Assembly: GCA_023431345.1 (NCBI GenBank) | Contig: JAEYWK010000079.1 | Coordinates: 1 to 61,987 of the forward strand | Source: Pseudomonadota bacterium | GTDB taxonomy: Bacteria; Myxococcota_A; Polyangia; Polyangiales; Polyangiaceae | Direction: 5' to 3' | DNA length: 61,987 nucleotides | In this document: piece after piece, positions 1-8,355 of the stretch | Position numbering within the stretch: the first letter of the stretch is position 1 | How the letters are laid out: every line of letters begins with the position of its first letter | Translations under genes and position numbers: made by a program | Notes under the pieces: generated by a model | What the model saw: the letters and a program-made list of their open reading frames with translations, nothing else | The model's database searches: none | Told to the model about the DNA's origin: nothing

Positions 1-448
1 AGCGCGATTCCGTCCAGAAACGTGCAAGCTCCGCGCGGGCGATGACCAACGCCGCCCCGCCATCCCCCTCACGCAGCTTGCGCGAGATCCCGCATCCGTC
101 CCTCAGCTACGCTGCGCGGTAACACCAGTAGGGCCGCGCGTCTCGCCAGGTTGGCGAGGAGCCCGCGCTCGGTGTGACATCCAGCCATCGTCAGATGGCT
201 GGCCTCATCCAACCAGCGCCCCGCGAGCGCCGTCGTGATCGACGCTGCGCCGCACGCCATTTCATCAGCCGTGCCCAGCGCAGCAGCGGACGCTCCGGCC
301 GCGCCGGGCGGACATTTGTCCGGACGGGTGTCCGTCAAACGTCGCCGAGCCGTGACGGATTCCGCCGCTCAGCGGATGAACGCAGCGAGCCCGTCCGCCC
401 CGGTTTTGCCGCCCCGCGCGACCCTCACAAAACTTCATCCCCCGGTCC
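1..448. other. no supported gene
   Basis: This left-edge stretch contains only short open frames with no recognisable family. A minus-strand frame of 89 codons (69-338) looks moderately protein-like but matches nothing I know. A different minus frame at the very edge (about 1-90) reads EGDGGAALVIARAELARF, which faintly resembles a thiolase segment, but it is closed by an upstream stop. It may be decayed coding sequence. Confidence 0.4.
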
Positions 449-510
449 TTGACGATGTGTCAGATATATCTATAGCTATGTCTCAAGACATATCGCGAGA
501 CATATCGAGA
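449..510 (+). promoter_or_regulatory. padR promoter and putative PadR operator array
   Basis: A TTGACG -35-like hexamer (449-454) precedes a TATAGC -10-like hexamer (471-476). On and after it lies a perfect inverted repeat TATGTCT-N2-AGACATA (477-492). AGACATATCG occurs twice with a 12-bp period (486-495 and 498-507), and a 10-bp palindrome AGATATATCT sits at 462-471. PadR regulators typically bind ATGT/ACAT dyads and repress their own genes, so the array fits autorepression. Binding itself is inferred. Confidence 0.65.
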
Positions 511-556
511 GCGATTGTTCGAGACGCAAGTCGCTGAAATGATTGGAGAGAGGAAG

Positions 557-1162
557 ATGTATCGAGATCCTACCTGCGGGCCGGAACAGCTCTGGTGGGC
601 TAGTCGGGGCTGGGGTGGCTCGGGCGGTCGCGGCCCCGGCGGCCGCGGCGGGCGGCCTTGGTGGGCCGAGGCCATGGGTGAGCCCCCGCCGCGCGCCGAG
701 CGCGGGGGCGTGCGTTACCTCGTGCTGGAAGCCATCGCCGAGCAGCCTCGCCATGGCTACGAAATCATTCAACACATCGAGCAGCGCGCGGGCGGCTCCT
801 ATCGACCGAGCCCGGGCGTGATTTACCCCACCCTGCAAATGCTCGAGGAGCTCGAGCACGCCCGCGTGGTGGAGCAGGATGGCCGCAAGGTTTACGGCAT
901 CACGGACGCGGGCAAGGCCGACCTCGAGACGAATCGCTCGAGCGTGGACGAGTTTTATGCCCGATTCACCGAGGATCAACCTTGGGAATCGTACGCGGAG
1001 GATTTCGCGGAACTGATGAAGCGCGTGGGGCGTCTGATGACGACGTTCCGTAAGGGCGCTCATCGCGGGCGCATGTCACCGGCGACGATGCGCGCCATTC
1101 GCCTCGCGCTCGACGAGGCCCTCCGCAAGATCGACGACGTCTTGAACGGCCCTCAGCGCTGA
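557..1162 (+). CDS. PadR family transcriptional regulator
   Basis: This encodes a PadR-type winged-helix repressor of about 201 residues. The N-terminus is rich in Gly, Trp and Arg. The DNA-binding domain follows, with the family-typical segments RYLVLEAIAEQPRHGYEI and SPGVIYPTLQMLEELE and a beta-wing ending in KVYGITDAGKADL. The C-terminal part is helical. The start at 557 is preferred because GGAGAGAGGAAG lies just upstream; a TTG at 515 and an ATG at 539 are in-frame alternatives. The dyad and direct repeats immediately upstream suggest autoregulation. No obvious target such as an efflux pump lies adjacent, so the regulon is unknown. Confidence 0.9.
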   Translation: MYRDPTCGPEQLWWASRGWGGSGGRGPGGRGGRPWWAEAMGEPPPRAERGGVRYLVLEAIAEQPRHGYEIIQHIEQRAGGSYRPSPGVIYPTLQMLEELEHARVVEQDGRKVYGITDAGKADLETNRSSVDEFYARFTEDQPWESYAEDFAELMKRVGRLMTTFRKGAHRGRMSPATMRAIRLALDEALRKIDDVLNGPQR

Positions 1163-1229
1163 GGGCACGAAAGTTGCGAACAAGGTTTCTTCAAGAGCTC
1201 CGCCGAGGGGCCGGAGCACAGGTGTTTTC

Positions 1230-2120
1230 ATGACTTCCCCGAATGATGACGTGGCGTTCTACATCGCCGAAGCCCAGCGCGCGCCGCGCCTGGAGCGAGA
1301 GCAGGAAATGGCGCTGGCGTTGCGCTGGAAATTGAACCGTGACCGCGCAGCCGGTGACGCACTAGCCCGCGCCAACCTGCGTCACGTCGTGGCCGTCGCC
1401 ATGAAGTATCGCCGCTACGGCGTGCCTGTCAGCGAGCTCATCGCTGAGGGCAACTTCGGCGTCGTGCACGCGCTCGGTAAGTTCGAGCCCGAGCGAGGCA
1501 TCCGCTTCGTGACCTACGCGGCCCACTGGGTGCGCGCGTACATCTTGGATCACGTGATCAAGTCGTGGAGCATGGTCGGAGGTGGCTCCGGCCCGCTCCG
1601 CTCTCGCCTGTTCTTCAAGCTGCGTCGCGAGCGCGTTCGCGCGGTCAACCTCATGGGTGAAGGGGAAGCGGCGGATCGCATGGTCGCCGAGCGCGTGGGC
1701 ATCTCTCCCGACGAGCTGCGCAGCATGGTCCACCGGCTGGAGGCGCGCGATGTCTCGCTCGACGTGAAGGTGCTCGATGATTCGCCGGTCAAGCTGGTCG
1801 ACATGCTGCCTGCTCCCGACGATCAGGAGCGCAGCTTGTTCGAGCATCAGGTGGGCGGCAGCATGCGCAGCGCCGTCGAGCGCGCCGTGGCCGAGCTCGA
1901 TCCGCGTGAGCGCTACATCGCCGAGCATCGCTTGATGGCCGATCCGGCGGAGGAGCTCTCACTCGCCGAGATCGGGCGTAGCCTCGGCGTCTCGCGCGAG
2001 CGCGCGCGCCAGCTCGAAGCGCGCACGAAGCGCAAGCTGAAGAGCCGCATCCAGGGGCTCGGTAGCCCGGTCGTCGCGGAGTGGATTCAAAGCTCCTTCG
2101 AGCACGCGCCAGCGGCTTGA
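1230..2120 (+). CDS. RNA polymerase sigma factor, RpoH (sigma-32)-like
   Basis: This is a group 3/heat-shock-type sigma-70 factor of 296 residues that would direct RNA polymerase to a subset of promoters. Region 2 is clear: ANLRHVVAVAMKYRRYGVP, then LIAEGNFGVVHALGKFEPERG and the -10 recognition helix FVTYAAHWVRAYI. Region 4 includes the C-terminal helix-turn-helix LSLAEIGRSLGVSRERARQL. The segment SRLFFKLRRER between regions 2 and 3 resembles the RpoH box. No region 1.1 is present. A GGAGCACAGG element precedes the ATG. Myxobacteria carry several RpoH-like paralogues, so equivalence to E. coli RpoH is not certain and no symbol is assigned. Confidence 0.88.
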   Translation: MTSPNDDVAFYIAEAQRAPRLEREQEMALALRWKLNRDRAAGDALARANLRHVVAVAMKYRRYGVPVSELIAEGNFGVVHALGKFEPERGIRFVTYAAHWVRAYILDHVIKSWSMVGGGSGPLRSRLFFKLRRERVRAVNLMGEGEAADRMVAERVGISPDELRSMVHRLEARDVSLDVKVLDDSPVKLVDMLPAPDDQERSLFEHQVGGSMRSAVERAVAELDPRERYIAEHRLMADPAEELSLAEIGRSLGVSRERARQLEARTKRKLKSRIQGLGSPVVAEWIQSSFEHAPAA

Positions 2121-2274
2121 AGCGCCGTCCGTGGCCGTCAGTCGGCGTCGCGGGTGGCGCCTGCAAACTTGCCACGAGCGTGACATCCGTGCCCCTGCCG
2201 GCGCGGTGGTGCCCCGCAAAACAGCGCCGCCGCGTCCGCGCCATTCGTGGAACGCCACGTGCAGCGGCCGGAGC

Positions 2275-3165
2275 ATGAAGCTCGCGGAGATTTGGGACAT
2301 CACCAAAGAAACCGCGACGGATTGGGTGGACGACGGCGCGTCACGCTTGGCCGCCTCACTCGCCTTCTACACGTTGCTCTCGCTGGCGCCGCTCGTGATC
2401 ATTGCGGTGGCCGTCGCCGGCATCGTGCTCGGCCCGGAGGCGGCCCGCGGGCAGATCGCGGGAGAGCTGAGCCACATCGTGGGGCGAGACGCCGCCAAAG
2501 GCATTCAGGCCGTCGTCGCTAGCGCGCGCTCGCAGACGACGGGCACCATCAGCACGCTCGTCGGTGTGGTCACGCTGTTCATCGGCGCCTCCGGCGTCTT
2601 CGGCGAGCTGCAGTTCGCGCTCAACACGATCTGGGAGGTGCGCGCCAAGCCGGGGCGCGGCATCGTCGGCGAGATCAAGGATCGCTTCTTCTCCTTCACG
2701 ATGGTGTTGGGAGTTGCCTTCCTGCTACTGGTTTCGCTGCTGCTGAGCGCGATTCTGAGCGTGGTCGGCCGCGGCTTCAGCGATCACCTCCCGGGAGGTG
2801 AGGCGGTTTGGCAAGCCGCCAATTTCGGCTTCTCCTTCGGGATGATCACGGTGCTGTTCGCGCTCATCTATAAGCTGGTGCCGGACGTGCGCATCGCGTG
2901 GTCAGACGTATGGGCAGGAGCCGCGATGACGGCGCTGCTGTTCACGATCGGCAAGAGCCTGCTCGGTATCTACCTCGGCAAGGCGTCGATCGGCTCATCG
3001 TACGGAGCCGCCGGCTCGCTCGTCGTGCTCATCGTCTGGGTCTACTATTCCGTGCAGATCTTGTTCTTGGGGGCCGAGTTTACGCAGGTCGTGGCCCGGC
3101 GTCGCGGCCGGCGCATCGAGCCCAACCACAAAGCCATCTCCCTCCGCCCCGCCACCAGTCTTTGA
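2275..3165 (+). CDS. YihY/virulence factor BrkB family membrane protein
   Basis: This is an inner-membrane protein of about 296 residues with roughly six hydrophobic segments. It shows the family signature SRLAASLAFYTLLSLAPL near residue 25, then further helices including MVLGVAFLLLVSLLLSAIL and the YYSVQILFLGAEFTQV end. The family was once called RNase BN by error and has no settled function; some members are linked to serum resistance or transport. The start is placed at 2275 because homology begins at MKLAEIWDI; an in-frame start at 2131 would add 48 Arg/Ala-rich residues unlike the family. The ribosome-binding site is poor, with GGAG only one base from the ATG. Confidence 0.85.
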   Translation: MKLAEIWDITKETATDWVDDGASRLAASLAFYTLLSLAPLVIIAVAVAGIVLGPEAARGQIAGELSHIVGRDAAKGIQAVVASARSQTTGTISTLVGVVTLFIGASGVFGELQFALNTIWEVRAKPGRGIVGEIKDRFFSFTMVLGVAFLLLVSLLLSAILSVVGRGFSDHLPGGEAVWQAANFGFSFGMITVLFALIYKLVPDVRIAWSDVWAGAAMTALLFTIGKSLLGIYLGKASIGSSYGAAGSLVVLIVWVYYSVQILFLGAEFTQVVARRRGRRIEPNHKAISLRPATSL

Positions 3166-3221
3166 GGGGGGGCTTCCGCTCGAGGCACGAGGGCCCCAGT
3201 ATCCGAAGCTTCGGAGGCCGC

Positions 3222-4247
3222 ATGAAATACAAGAAGCTCGGCAGCGCAGGCGTGAAGGTTTCGGAGCTGTGTCTGGGAGGCATGACGTTCGGCGAAGCCG
3301 ACGAAAAATCGTTCATGCACGGGCTCGGCAGCGACGAGCAAACGGCGCTGCGTGTGATGAGCCGCGCCCTGGAGCTCGGCGTCAACTTCATCGACACCGC
3401 TGACGTGTACGGCCAAGACGGCTTGAGCGAGCGAGTGATCGGCAGCTGGTTCCAGAGAGAGAATCGGCGGAACGACGTCGTGCTCGCCACCAAGTTTCGC
3501 TTCACCATGGGCGAAGGGCCGAACCGCAGCGGAGCGTCGCGTTACCGCATCGTGCGCTGCGTCGAGGAGAGCCTGAAGCGCCTCAAGACCGATCGCATCG
3601 ATCTCTATCAGATCCACATGCAAGACATCGACACGCCGGAGGAGGAGACCCTGCGCGCGCTCGATGACCTGATCCACCAAGGCAAGGTGCTGTACATCGG
3701 CTGCTCGAACTACGCGGCCTATCGCCTGATGAGCGCGCTGTGGACCAGCAAGACCGAGCGCCTCGCCAGCTTCGTCACGTTGCAGGCCGAATACAGCTTG
3801 GTCGTGCGTGATTTGGAGCGCGAGCACGTGCCGCTGTGCCGCGAGATGGGCCTCGGCATCTTGCCGTGGTCGCCGCTGGCGGGCGGCTTCTTGAGCGGGA
3901 AATACGAGCGACAGCAGCAGCAGCCATCGGGAGCGCGCCTCACCGTGAAGAGCGACCGCCTCGCCCGCTTCGACAACGATCGCTCGTGGGGCGCGCTCGA
4001 CGCCGCTCGCGAGATCGCGCGCGAGCTGGGCACGAGCCCGGCCGCCGTTTCGCTCGCCTGGCTCCTGCACAAGCCGCAGGTCACCTCGGCCATCTTCGGC
4101 GCGCGCGACGTGGCGCAGCTCGAAGCCAACGTGAAGGCGACCGAGCTGACCTTGAGCCCCGAGCAGCTGGCGCGGCTCGACGAGGCAGCGCCGCCCGAGC
4201 TCGGCTATCCCTATGGCTTCATGAAGAGCGTTCAGGGCCGCTGGTAG
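3222..4247 (+). CDS. aldo/keto reductase
   Basis: This is a cytoplasmic NADPH-dependent aldo/keto reductase of 341 residues with a TIM-barrel fold. The catalytic tetrad is visible as Asp58 and Tyr63 (FIDTADVYG), Lys91 (LATKF) and His132 (YQIHMQD). The C-terminal cofactor-binding part includes SAIFGARDVAQLEANVKA. The sequence is closest in style to the YajO/Tas-like group that accepts diverse aldehydes; the natural substrate cannot be told. A GGAGG at 3213-3217 fixes the start at 3222, so the longer open frame beginning at 2898 is spurious. It lies 56 bases after the BrkB-family gene and could be co-transcribed with it. Confidence 0.93.
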   Translation: MKYKKLGSAGVKVSELCLGGMTFGEADEKSFMHGLGSDEQTALRVMSRALELGVNFIDTADVYGQDGLSERVIGSWFQRENRRNDVVLATKFRFTMGEGPNRSGASRYRIVRCVEESLKRLKTDRIDLYQIHMQDIDTPEEETLRALDDLIHQGKVLYIGCSNYAAYRLMSALWTSKTERLASFVTLQAEYSLVVRDLEREHVPLCREMGLGILPWSPLAGGFLSGKYERQQQQPSGARLTVKSDRLARFDNDRSWGALDAAREIARELGTSPAAVSLAWLLHKPQVTSAIFGARDVAQLEANVKATELTLSPEQLARLDEAAPPELGYPYGFMKSVQGRW

Positions 4248-4306
4248 TGAACATGGCCCGGCCCCCGCAGCCCTACCGCTGTTCCACGCGCTCCCGGCCC
4301 TGAGCC

Positions 4307-4525
4307 CTACTTCAGGCGGCCGTCCAGCGACACCGCCGAGCACGCCAGCATCGAAGCTTCGCGCAGCAGGTGCAAGACGCCGTCACGATCCGCGCAGTTC
4401 GGCACGCGCTCCAAGATCACCTGAGCGAAGGTCTTTGCCGCCTGGTGAATGGCCTCGTAGTGCGCGAGCTTCTCGGGCGTCGCGGAGTGGTGAGAGAACA
4501 CGTACTCGGGATCGAAATCGCTCAT
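4307..4525 (-). CDS. small Acb2/Tad1 hook-domain-like protein
   Basis: This is a 72-residue acidic helical protein. The body FSHHSATPEKLAHYEAIHQAAK, continuing with a helix AQVILERVPNCADRDGVLHL and a last helix with EASMLACSAV, matches the pattern I know for the Acb2/Tad1 hook family: H-x2-T/P-x-E, a Y-x2-I/L-x3-AK-x2-A helix, P-x4-R, then L-x2-A-x-M-x-A-x-A. Phage Acb2 and Tad1 are sponges that sequester cyclic oligonucleotides and so block CBASS or Thoeris immunity. Here the gene is chromosomal, alone, and transcribed divergently from RNase HI, with no phage genes near. The family call comes from memory of the pattern; sponge activity is inference. It could instead be a housekeeping member of the fold. 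Confidence 0.6.
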   Translation of the reverse strand: MSDFDPEYVFSHHSATPEKLAHYEAIHQAAKTFAQVILERVPNCADRDGVLHLLREASMLACSAVSLDGRLK

Positions 4526-4635
4526 CGTCAGGCTCCTCGCGTCGACAGGGGGGTGAGCTGCTTTTCATAGCCCAACTCGTGGCCTTCCCGAGGGCCGGTT
4601 GCAGCGCCGCCGGGCGTACGTAAGCTGCGCCCAGC

Positions 4636-5130
4636 ATGTCGAAGGTCGTCGCGTTCACCGATGGCGGATGCCGAGGCAACCCGGGCGTGGGCGCCTGGGC
4701 CTTCGTGCTCGTCGATGTCGTCTCTCGCAAGGCGCTGGAGAGCGCGGGCGGTGAGGCGCAGACCACCAACAATCGTATGGAAATGTGGGCCGCCATCGCC
4801 GCGCTCGAGGCGGTCAAAAAGCTGGACACCCCGATCCTGATCGTGAGCGACAGCAAATACCTCATCGGCTGCTGCACGCAGTGGATGGCGGGCTGGAAGA
4901 AGAACGGCTGGAAGCGCAAAGGCGATCCGCTCAAGAACCTCGACCTGCTGCAGAAGCTCGACGAGCTGCTCACGCCTCGCCAAGTGGAGTTCCGCTGGGT
5001 GGCGGGCCACTCCGGGCACGTTGGCAACGAGCACGTCGACCGGCTCGGCAACGAAGCGATGGACCGCCTAGAGCAAGGTCGAGACGCCGCTCACGAGCGG
5101 CGCTTCGATTGGACCGGCCCCCTCGCCTAG
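4636..5130 (+). CDS. rnhA: ribonuclease HI
   Basis: This 164-residue enzyme cleaves RNA in RNA-DNA hybrids, removing replication primers and R-loops. The metal-binding acidic residues are visible: Asp9 in FTDGGCRGNPG, Glu49 in NNRMEMWA, Asp72 in VSDSKY, and the last Asp near LGNEAMD. The flexible-loop histidine lies in the VAGHSGHVGNEHVD segment, and the basic handle WKKNGWKRKGDP is present. Length and motif order are normal, and the sequence looks intact. It is transcribed divergently from the small Acb2-like gene, with about 110 bases between them that must carry both promoters. Confidence 0.95.
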   Translation: MSKVVAFTDGGCRGNPGVGAWAFVLVDVVSRKALESAGGEAQTTNNRMEMWAAIAALEAVKKLDTPILIVSDSKYLIGCCTQWMAGWKKNGWKRKGDPLKNLDLLQKLDELLTPRQVEFRWVAGHSGHVGNEHVDRLGNEAMDRLEQGRDAAHERRFDWTGPLA

Positions 5131-5168
5131 CCGCGCGGCCGCGCTCGGCGACCGAGCATAGGCCCCGC

Positions 5169-6152
5169 TCACGACCAAGCAGCGGCGCCCGATAGCGGTC
5201 GCGAGAAGCGAGCACGCAGATCCGCGACGCGCAGGCTGAGCGTGCCGAGTGCACCCGCCGCGCCATAGATCAAGCTGAGCTCGAGGCGATCGAGCTCGAC
5301 GTCGAGCCCGCGCAGCGCGCTCAGGTGCCCGAGCACCTGGGCCTCGAGCGTCGGGCCCGAGGGCTCGTTGGCGAGCAGCGCCGACAGCGCCGACAGTGAC
5401 TGCTCGTCGTGCTCGATCAGCAGCGGGTACGCAGACAGCTCGTTCGCGATCGCGGGGATGGTGGACGCTTCGCGGTAGAGCGAGCGCCCCAGCACGAGCT
5501 CCGGCTCCTTCAAGCCCCACGCCGTCACTCGACGCGCGAGATCGGCCACCCGCTGCTGCGAGCGCAGTGGCAAGTCGTGGAGCGCGGGGTTCGCCATCAG
5601 CACCGCCAGCTCCGCCGCTGCGACCTCCAGGGCCCAGCCCAGGCGCGCGCGCTGCTCGCCGGCCGAGATCAAACCGCCGCGAAAAGCCGCGAACATTTGG
5701 CGGAGCGCGAGCAACGACGAGAGCTCGGGCGCGTCGAAGCCCGAGATCGAATTGTCGCGCCTGCCGCTCTCGCGCGCCATGCCCTCCGCGACCAGGATCA
5801 AGGCGCGGTGCAGCTTGCGACGCGCGTCGTGGAGCGAGCGCGCGCGGTCCACCCTCAGCTGCGCGCCCTGTGTGAGCGACGTCCTCGCCTCGGCGATGGC
5901 GAGGCTGGCGGCGTAGCAGGCGTCGGCGAGCGCCTCACCGTCCGCGTCGAGGGCCTGGATCAAGACGAGGCCACGCTGGGCGAAGATGCAGAGCGCGCGC
6001 TCGGCCGCGTCCAAGCCCGCGCTCGGCGTCTCGATGCCGATGGCGATCTCCGCCACCGCCCAGCGCAGATGAACGAGGCGCCCCGTCGGCTCGAAGGACC
6101 AAGGCTGGGGGAAGTCGGAGCGAGAGACCGTGCCAGATGCCATGGCTCGCAT
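5169..6152 (-). CDS. hypothetical helical protein
   Basis: This is a 327-residue protein of unknown function, rich in Ala and Leu and apparently almost wholly alpha-helical. There is no signal peptide, membrane segment or catalytic motif that I recognise. The first 70 residues (WSFEPTGRLVHLRWAVAEIAIG and following) look more compact than the rest. An alternative start is the ATG at 6143; neither has a convincing ribosome-binding site. It is convergent with rnhA. The third-position G+C preference of the frame supports it being a real gene. Confidence 0.65.
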   Translation of the reverse strand: MRAMASGTVSRSDFPQPWSFEPTGRLVHLRWAVAEIAIGIETPSAGLDAAERALCIFAQRGLVLIQALDADGEALADACYAASLAIAEARTSLTQGAQLRVDRARSLHDARRKLHRALILVAEGMARESGRRDNSISGFDAPELSSLLALRQMFAAFRGGLISAGEQRARLGWALEVAAAELAVLMANPALHDLPLRSQQRVADLARRVTAWGLKEPELVLGRSLYREASTIPAIANELSAYPLLIEHDEQSLSALSALLANEPSGPTLEAQVLGHLSALRGLDVELDRLELSLIYGAAGALGTLSLRVADLRARFSRPLSGAAAWS

Positions 6153-6377
6153 TCAGCAAGGCGCGCGCCAGCCTGGCGGCGGCGGGGTTTCGCGCAGTTA
6201 CGCGCGATGCTGGCCCACTTCGAGGCAACTCGCACGCCGCGCTGTCTCGCGCTGAGATGATGCGAACTCTCTCAGCAGGCAGCGCCGATCGGCGCGCCGC
6301 TCGTACACCTCGCACTTCGACCCACGCGCGGAGAGAGCGCGCGCACGTTGCAGCGCGAACCGGCGGCGCGTTGGCGC

Positions 6378-7046
6378 TCAGGGCTCGACTTTTCCTGGGG
6401 CCAAGCCGTAGCGGGTCTCCGCCGCGATCGGTCGCCCCGCCAGCAGCGCTTCGACGATGGCGACGATCTCGTTCTCGAACGCTTCCCCGCCCCAGAAATG
6501 CACCAGCTCGCCGCGCGCGTCGAACAGGAACGACGCCGGCAGCATGCCCGGCCAACGAGGGTTGATACCGGCTTTGAACTCAGCGACGCTGCCGTCGACG
6601 ACGTAGCTCTTCAGCCCGATCGCGTTGTCTCTCAAGAACGCCGTCGCCTTGGGCTCGTCCTTCGGCTCGTCGACGGACACCAGCACGACTTGCACGCCCT
6701 GTGGCTTCAGGTTCTGGGCGAGCGCCGACAGCATCGGCAGCTCGCGCCGGCATGGCCCGCACCAGCTCGCCCAGGCGTTGACGAGGGTCGCCTTGTTGCC
6801 GCTCGCGCGGATGGCCCGGAGGAGCGACGTGGCCGTGACCGGCTCGAGCGTCACCTCGCCGGCCGCTGGCGCCGCGCGCGGCGCTTCAGACGGCGACGGC
6901 GACGGCGCGCTCGCGGGCAGGGGCGCGCCTCGCTCGCGCACCCCCTCCGGTAGCCGTTCTCGCTGGCAGGCCCCAAGCCCGAGGACGAGCGCGAACAGCC
7001 CTAGGCAACGGCACAATTTCCTCATTAGAATCATGAGGTTAACCAT
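6378..7046 (-). CDS. TlpA-like thioredoxin-fold lipoprotein
   Basis: This 222-residue protein should be a periplasm-facing, lipid-anchored thiol-disulfide oxidoreductase. A hydrophobic N-terminus ends in a lipobox LGAC (Cys27). A Pro/Ala/Ser-rich tether (about 40-63) follows, then a thioredoxin fold with the active site WCGPC at 95-99, the cis-Pro region MLPASFLFD and the strand VVLVSVDEP. TlpA/ResA-type proteins reduce disulfides in cytochrome c maturation or other extracytoplasmic proteins; the partner is not evident here. Internal ATGs at 7034 and 7025 are possible starts, the latter giving a tidier signal peptide. It is divergent from pgk with only 77 bases between. Confidence 0.88.
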   Translation of the reverse strand: MVNLMILMRKLCRCLGLFALVLGLGACQRERLPEGVRERGAPLPASAPSPSPSEAPRAAPAAGEVTLEPVTATSLLRAIRASGNKATLVNAWASWCGPCRRELPMLSALAQNLKPQGVQVVLVSVDEPKDEPKATAFLRDNAIGLKSYVVDGSVAEFKAGINPRWPGMLPASFLFDARGELVHFWGGEAFENEIVAIVEALLAGRPIAAETRYGLAPGKVEP

Positions 7047-7123
7047 CTTACGCCGACATCCTTCGCATTACGGTCTGAGCAGCCACGTGGATCCCTGGGG
7101 GAAGAATTGCTACCGCGCTCTCC

Positions 7124-8329
7124 GTGAGCACTCAAAACAAACTCTTCGTCGAAGACCTCAACCTCTCGGGCAAGCGCGTCATCGTGCGCGTCGACTTCAA
7201 CGTGCCGCTCAAAGACGGCGTGGTGGAGAGCGACAAGCGTTTGAAAGAGTCGCTGCCGACCATCAAATACCTGCGTGAAAAGGGGGCCAAGACCATCCTG
7301 ATGAGCCACTTGGGCCGCCCGGATGGCAAGCGTGTTCCCGACCAGAGCCTCGCCCCCGTGGCCAAGGCGCTGGGCGCGCTGCTCGGCGTGGCCGTGAAGT
7401 TCGCCGACGATTGCGTGGGCGAGCCGGCCAAGCAGGCCGTCGCGGCGCTCGGCGCGGGCGACGTGCTCCTGCTCGAGAACCTGCGCTTCCACGCCGCCGA
7501 AGAAGCGAACGATCCCGCCTTCGCCAAGCAGCTGGCGGAGCTCGCCGACGTGTACGTCAACGACGCCTTCGGCAGCGCTCACCGCGCGCACGCTTCGACT
7601 GCAGGCATCGTGAAGTTCGTGCCGCAAGCGGCGTCGGGCTACCTGATGAAGAAGGAGCTCGACTACCTCGGCTCGGCGCTGAGCGATCCGAAGCGCCCAT
7701 TCGTGGCCATCATCGGCGGCTCCAAGGTCTCCTCGAAGATCGACGTCATCCAGAGCTTGCTGCCCCGCGTCGACTACCTGCTGCTCGGCGGCGGCATGAC
7801 CTACACCTTCTTGAAGGCCCAGGGCAAAGAGGTCGGCAACTCGCTGGTCGAGAACGACAAGGTCGAGTTCGCCAAGAAGCTGCTCGCCGAAGCCGGCGAC
7901 AAGCTCGTGCTCGGCGACGACTTCGTGGTCACCGACAAGCTCGACTTCAAGGGTCGCAGCGTCGGCGAGACCAAGGTCGTGAGCAAGGACGAGATCCCCG
8001 TCGGTTGGGAGGGCGTCGACATCGGCCCCAAGAGCATCGCCAAGTTCGAAGAGATCCTGCTCAAGGCCAAGACCGTGTGCTGGAACGGACCGGTGGGCGT
8101 GTTCGAGATCGACGCGACCGCCAAGGGCACGCTGGCCGTGGCGGCCGCGCTCGCGAAGGCGACCGAAGCGGGCGCCACCACCGTGATCGGCGGCGGCGAC
8201 AGCGCCTCCGCGGTCAAGAAGGCAGGCGTCGCGAGCAAGGTGAGCCACGTGTCGACGGGCGGCGGCGCCTCGCTCGAGTTCCTCGAGGGCAAGGTGCTGC
8301 CCGGCGTCGCGGCCTTGACCAACAAGTGA
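7124..8329 (+). CDS. pgk: phosphoglycerate kinase
   Basis: This 401-residue glycolytic/gluconeogenic enzyme transfers phosphate between 1,3-bisphosphoglycerate and ADP. The N-lobe has the signature KRVIVRVDFNVPL and the substrate-binding segment MSHLGRPDG. A basic segment with H-R-A-H-A-S-T follows at the substrate site. The C-lobe carries FVAIIGGSKVSSKI, WNGPVGVFE and the nucleotide-binding GGGDSASAVKKAG. Length is standard. The start is a GTG. No other glycolytic gene is adjacent, so it is probably expressed on its own or with the desaturase 26 bases downstream. Confidence 0.97.
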   Translation: MSTQNKLFVEDLNLSGKRVIVRVDFNVPLKDGVVESDKRLKESLPTIKYLREKGAKTILMSHLGRPDGKRVPDQSLAPVAKALGALLGVAVKFADDCVGEPAKQAVAALGAGDVLLLENLRFHAAEEANDPAFAKQLAELADVYVNDAFGSAHRAHASTAGIVKFVPQAASGYLMKKELDYLGSALSDPKRPFVAIIGGSKVSSKIDVIQSLLPRVDYLLLGGGMTYTFLKAQGKEVGNSLVENDKVEFAKKLLAEAGDKLVLGDDFVVTDKLDFKGRSVGETKVVSKDEIPVGWEGVDIGPKSIAKFEEILLKAKTVCWNGPVGVFEIDATAKGTLAVAAALAKATEAGATTVIGGGDSASAVKKAGVASKVSHVSTGGGASLEFLEGKVLPGVAALTNK

Positions 8330-8355
8330 CCTAGCTCCCAGCGGCCCTGAATCGA

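Noticed and set aside
1..90. Minus-strand frame at the left edge resembling a thiolase segment (GGAALVIARAELARF)
   Set aside because: The frame is closed by an upstream stop after about 35 codons and the similarity is short; not enough to call a gene.
69..338. 89-codon minus-strand open frame
   Set aside because: No ribosome-binding site, no family, and overlapping frames of similar quality on the other strand, as expected in G+C-rich DNA.
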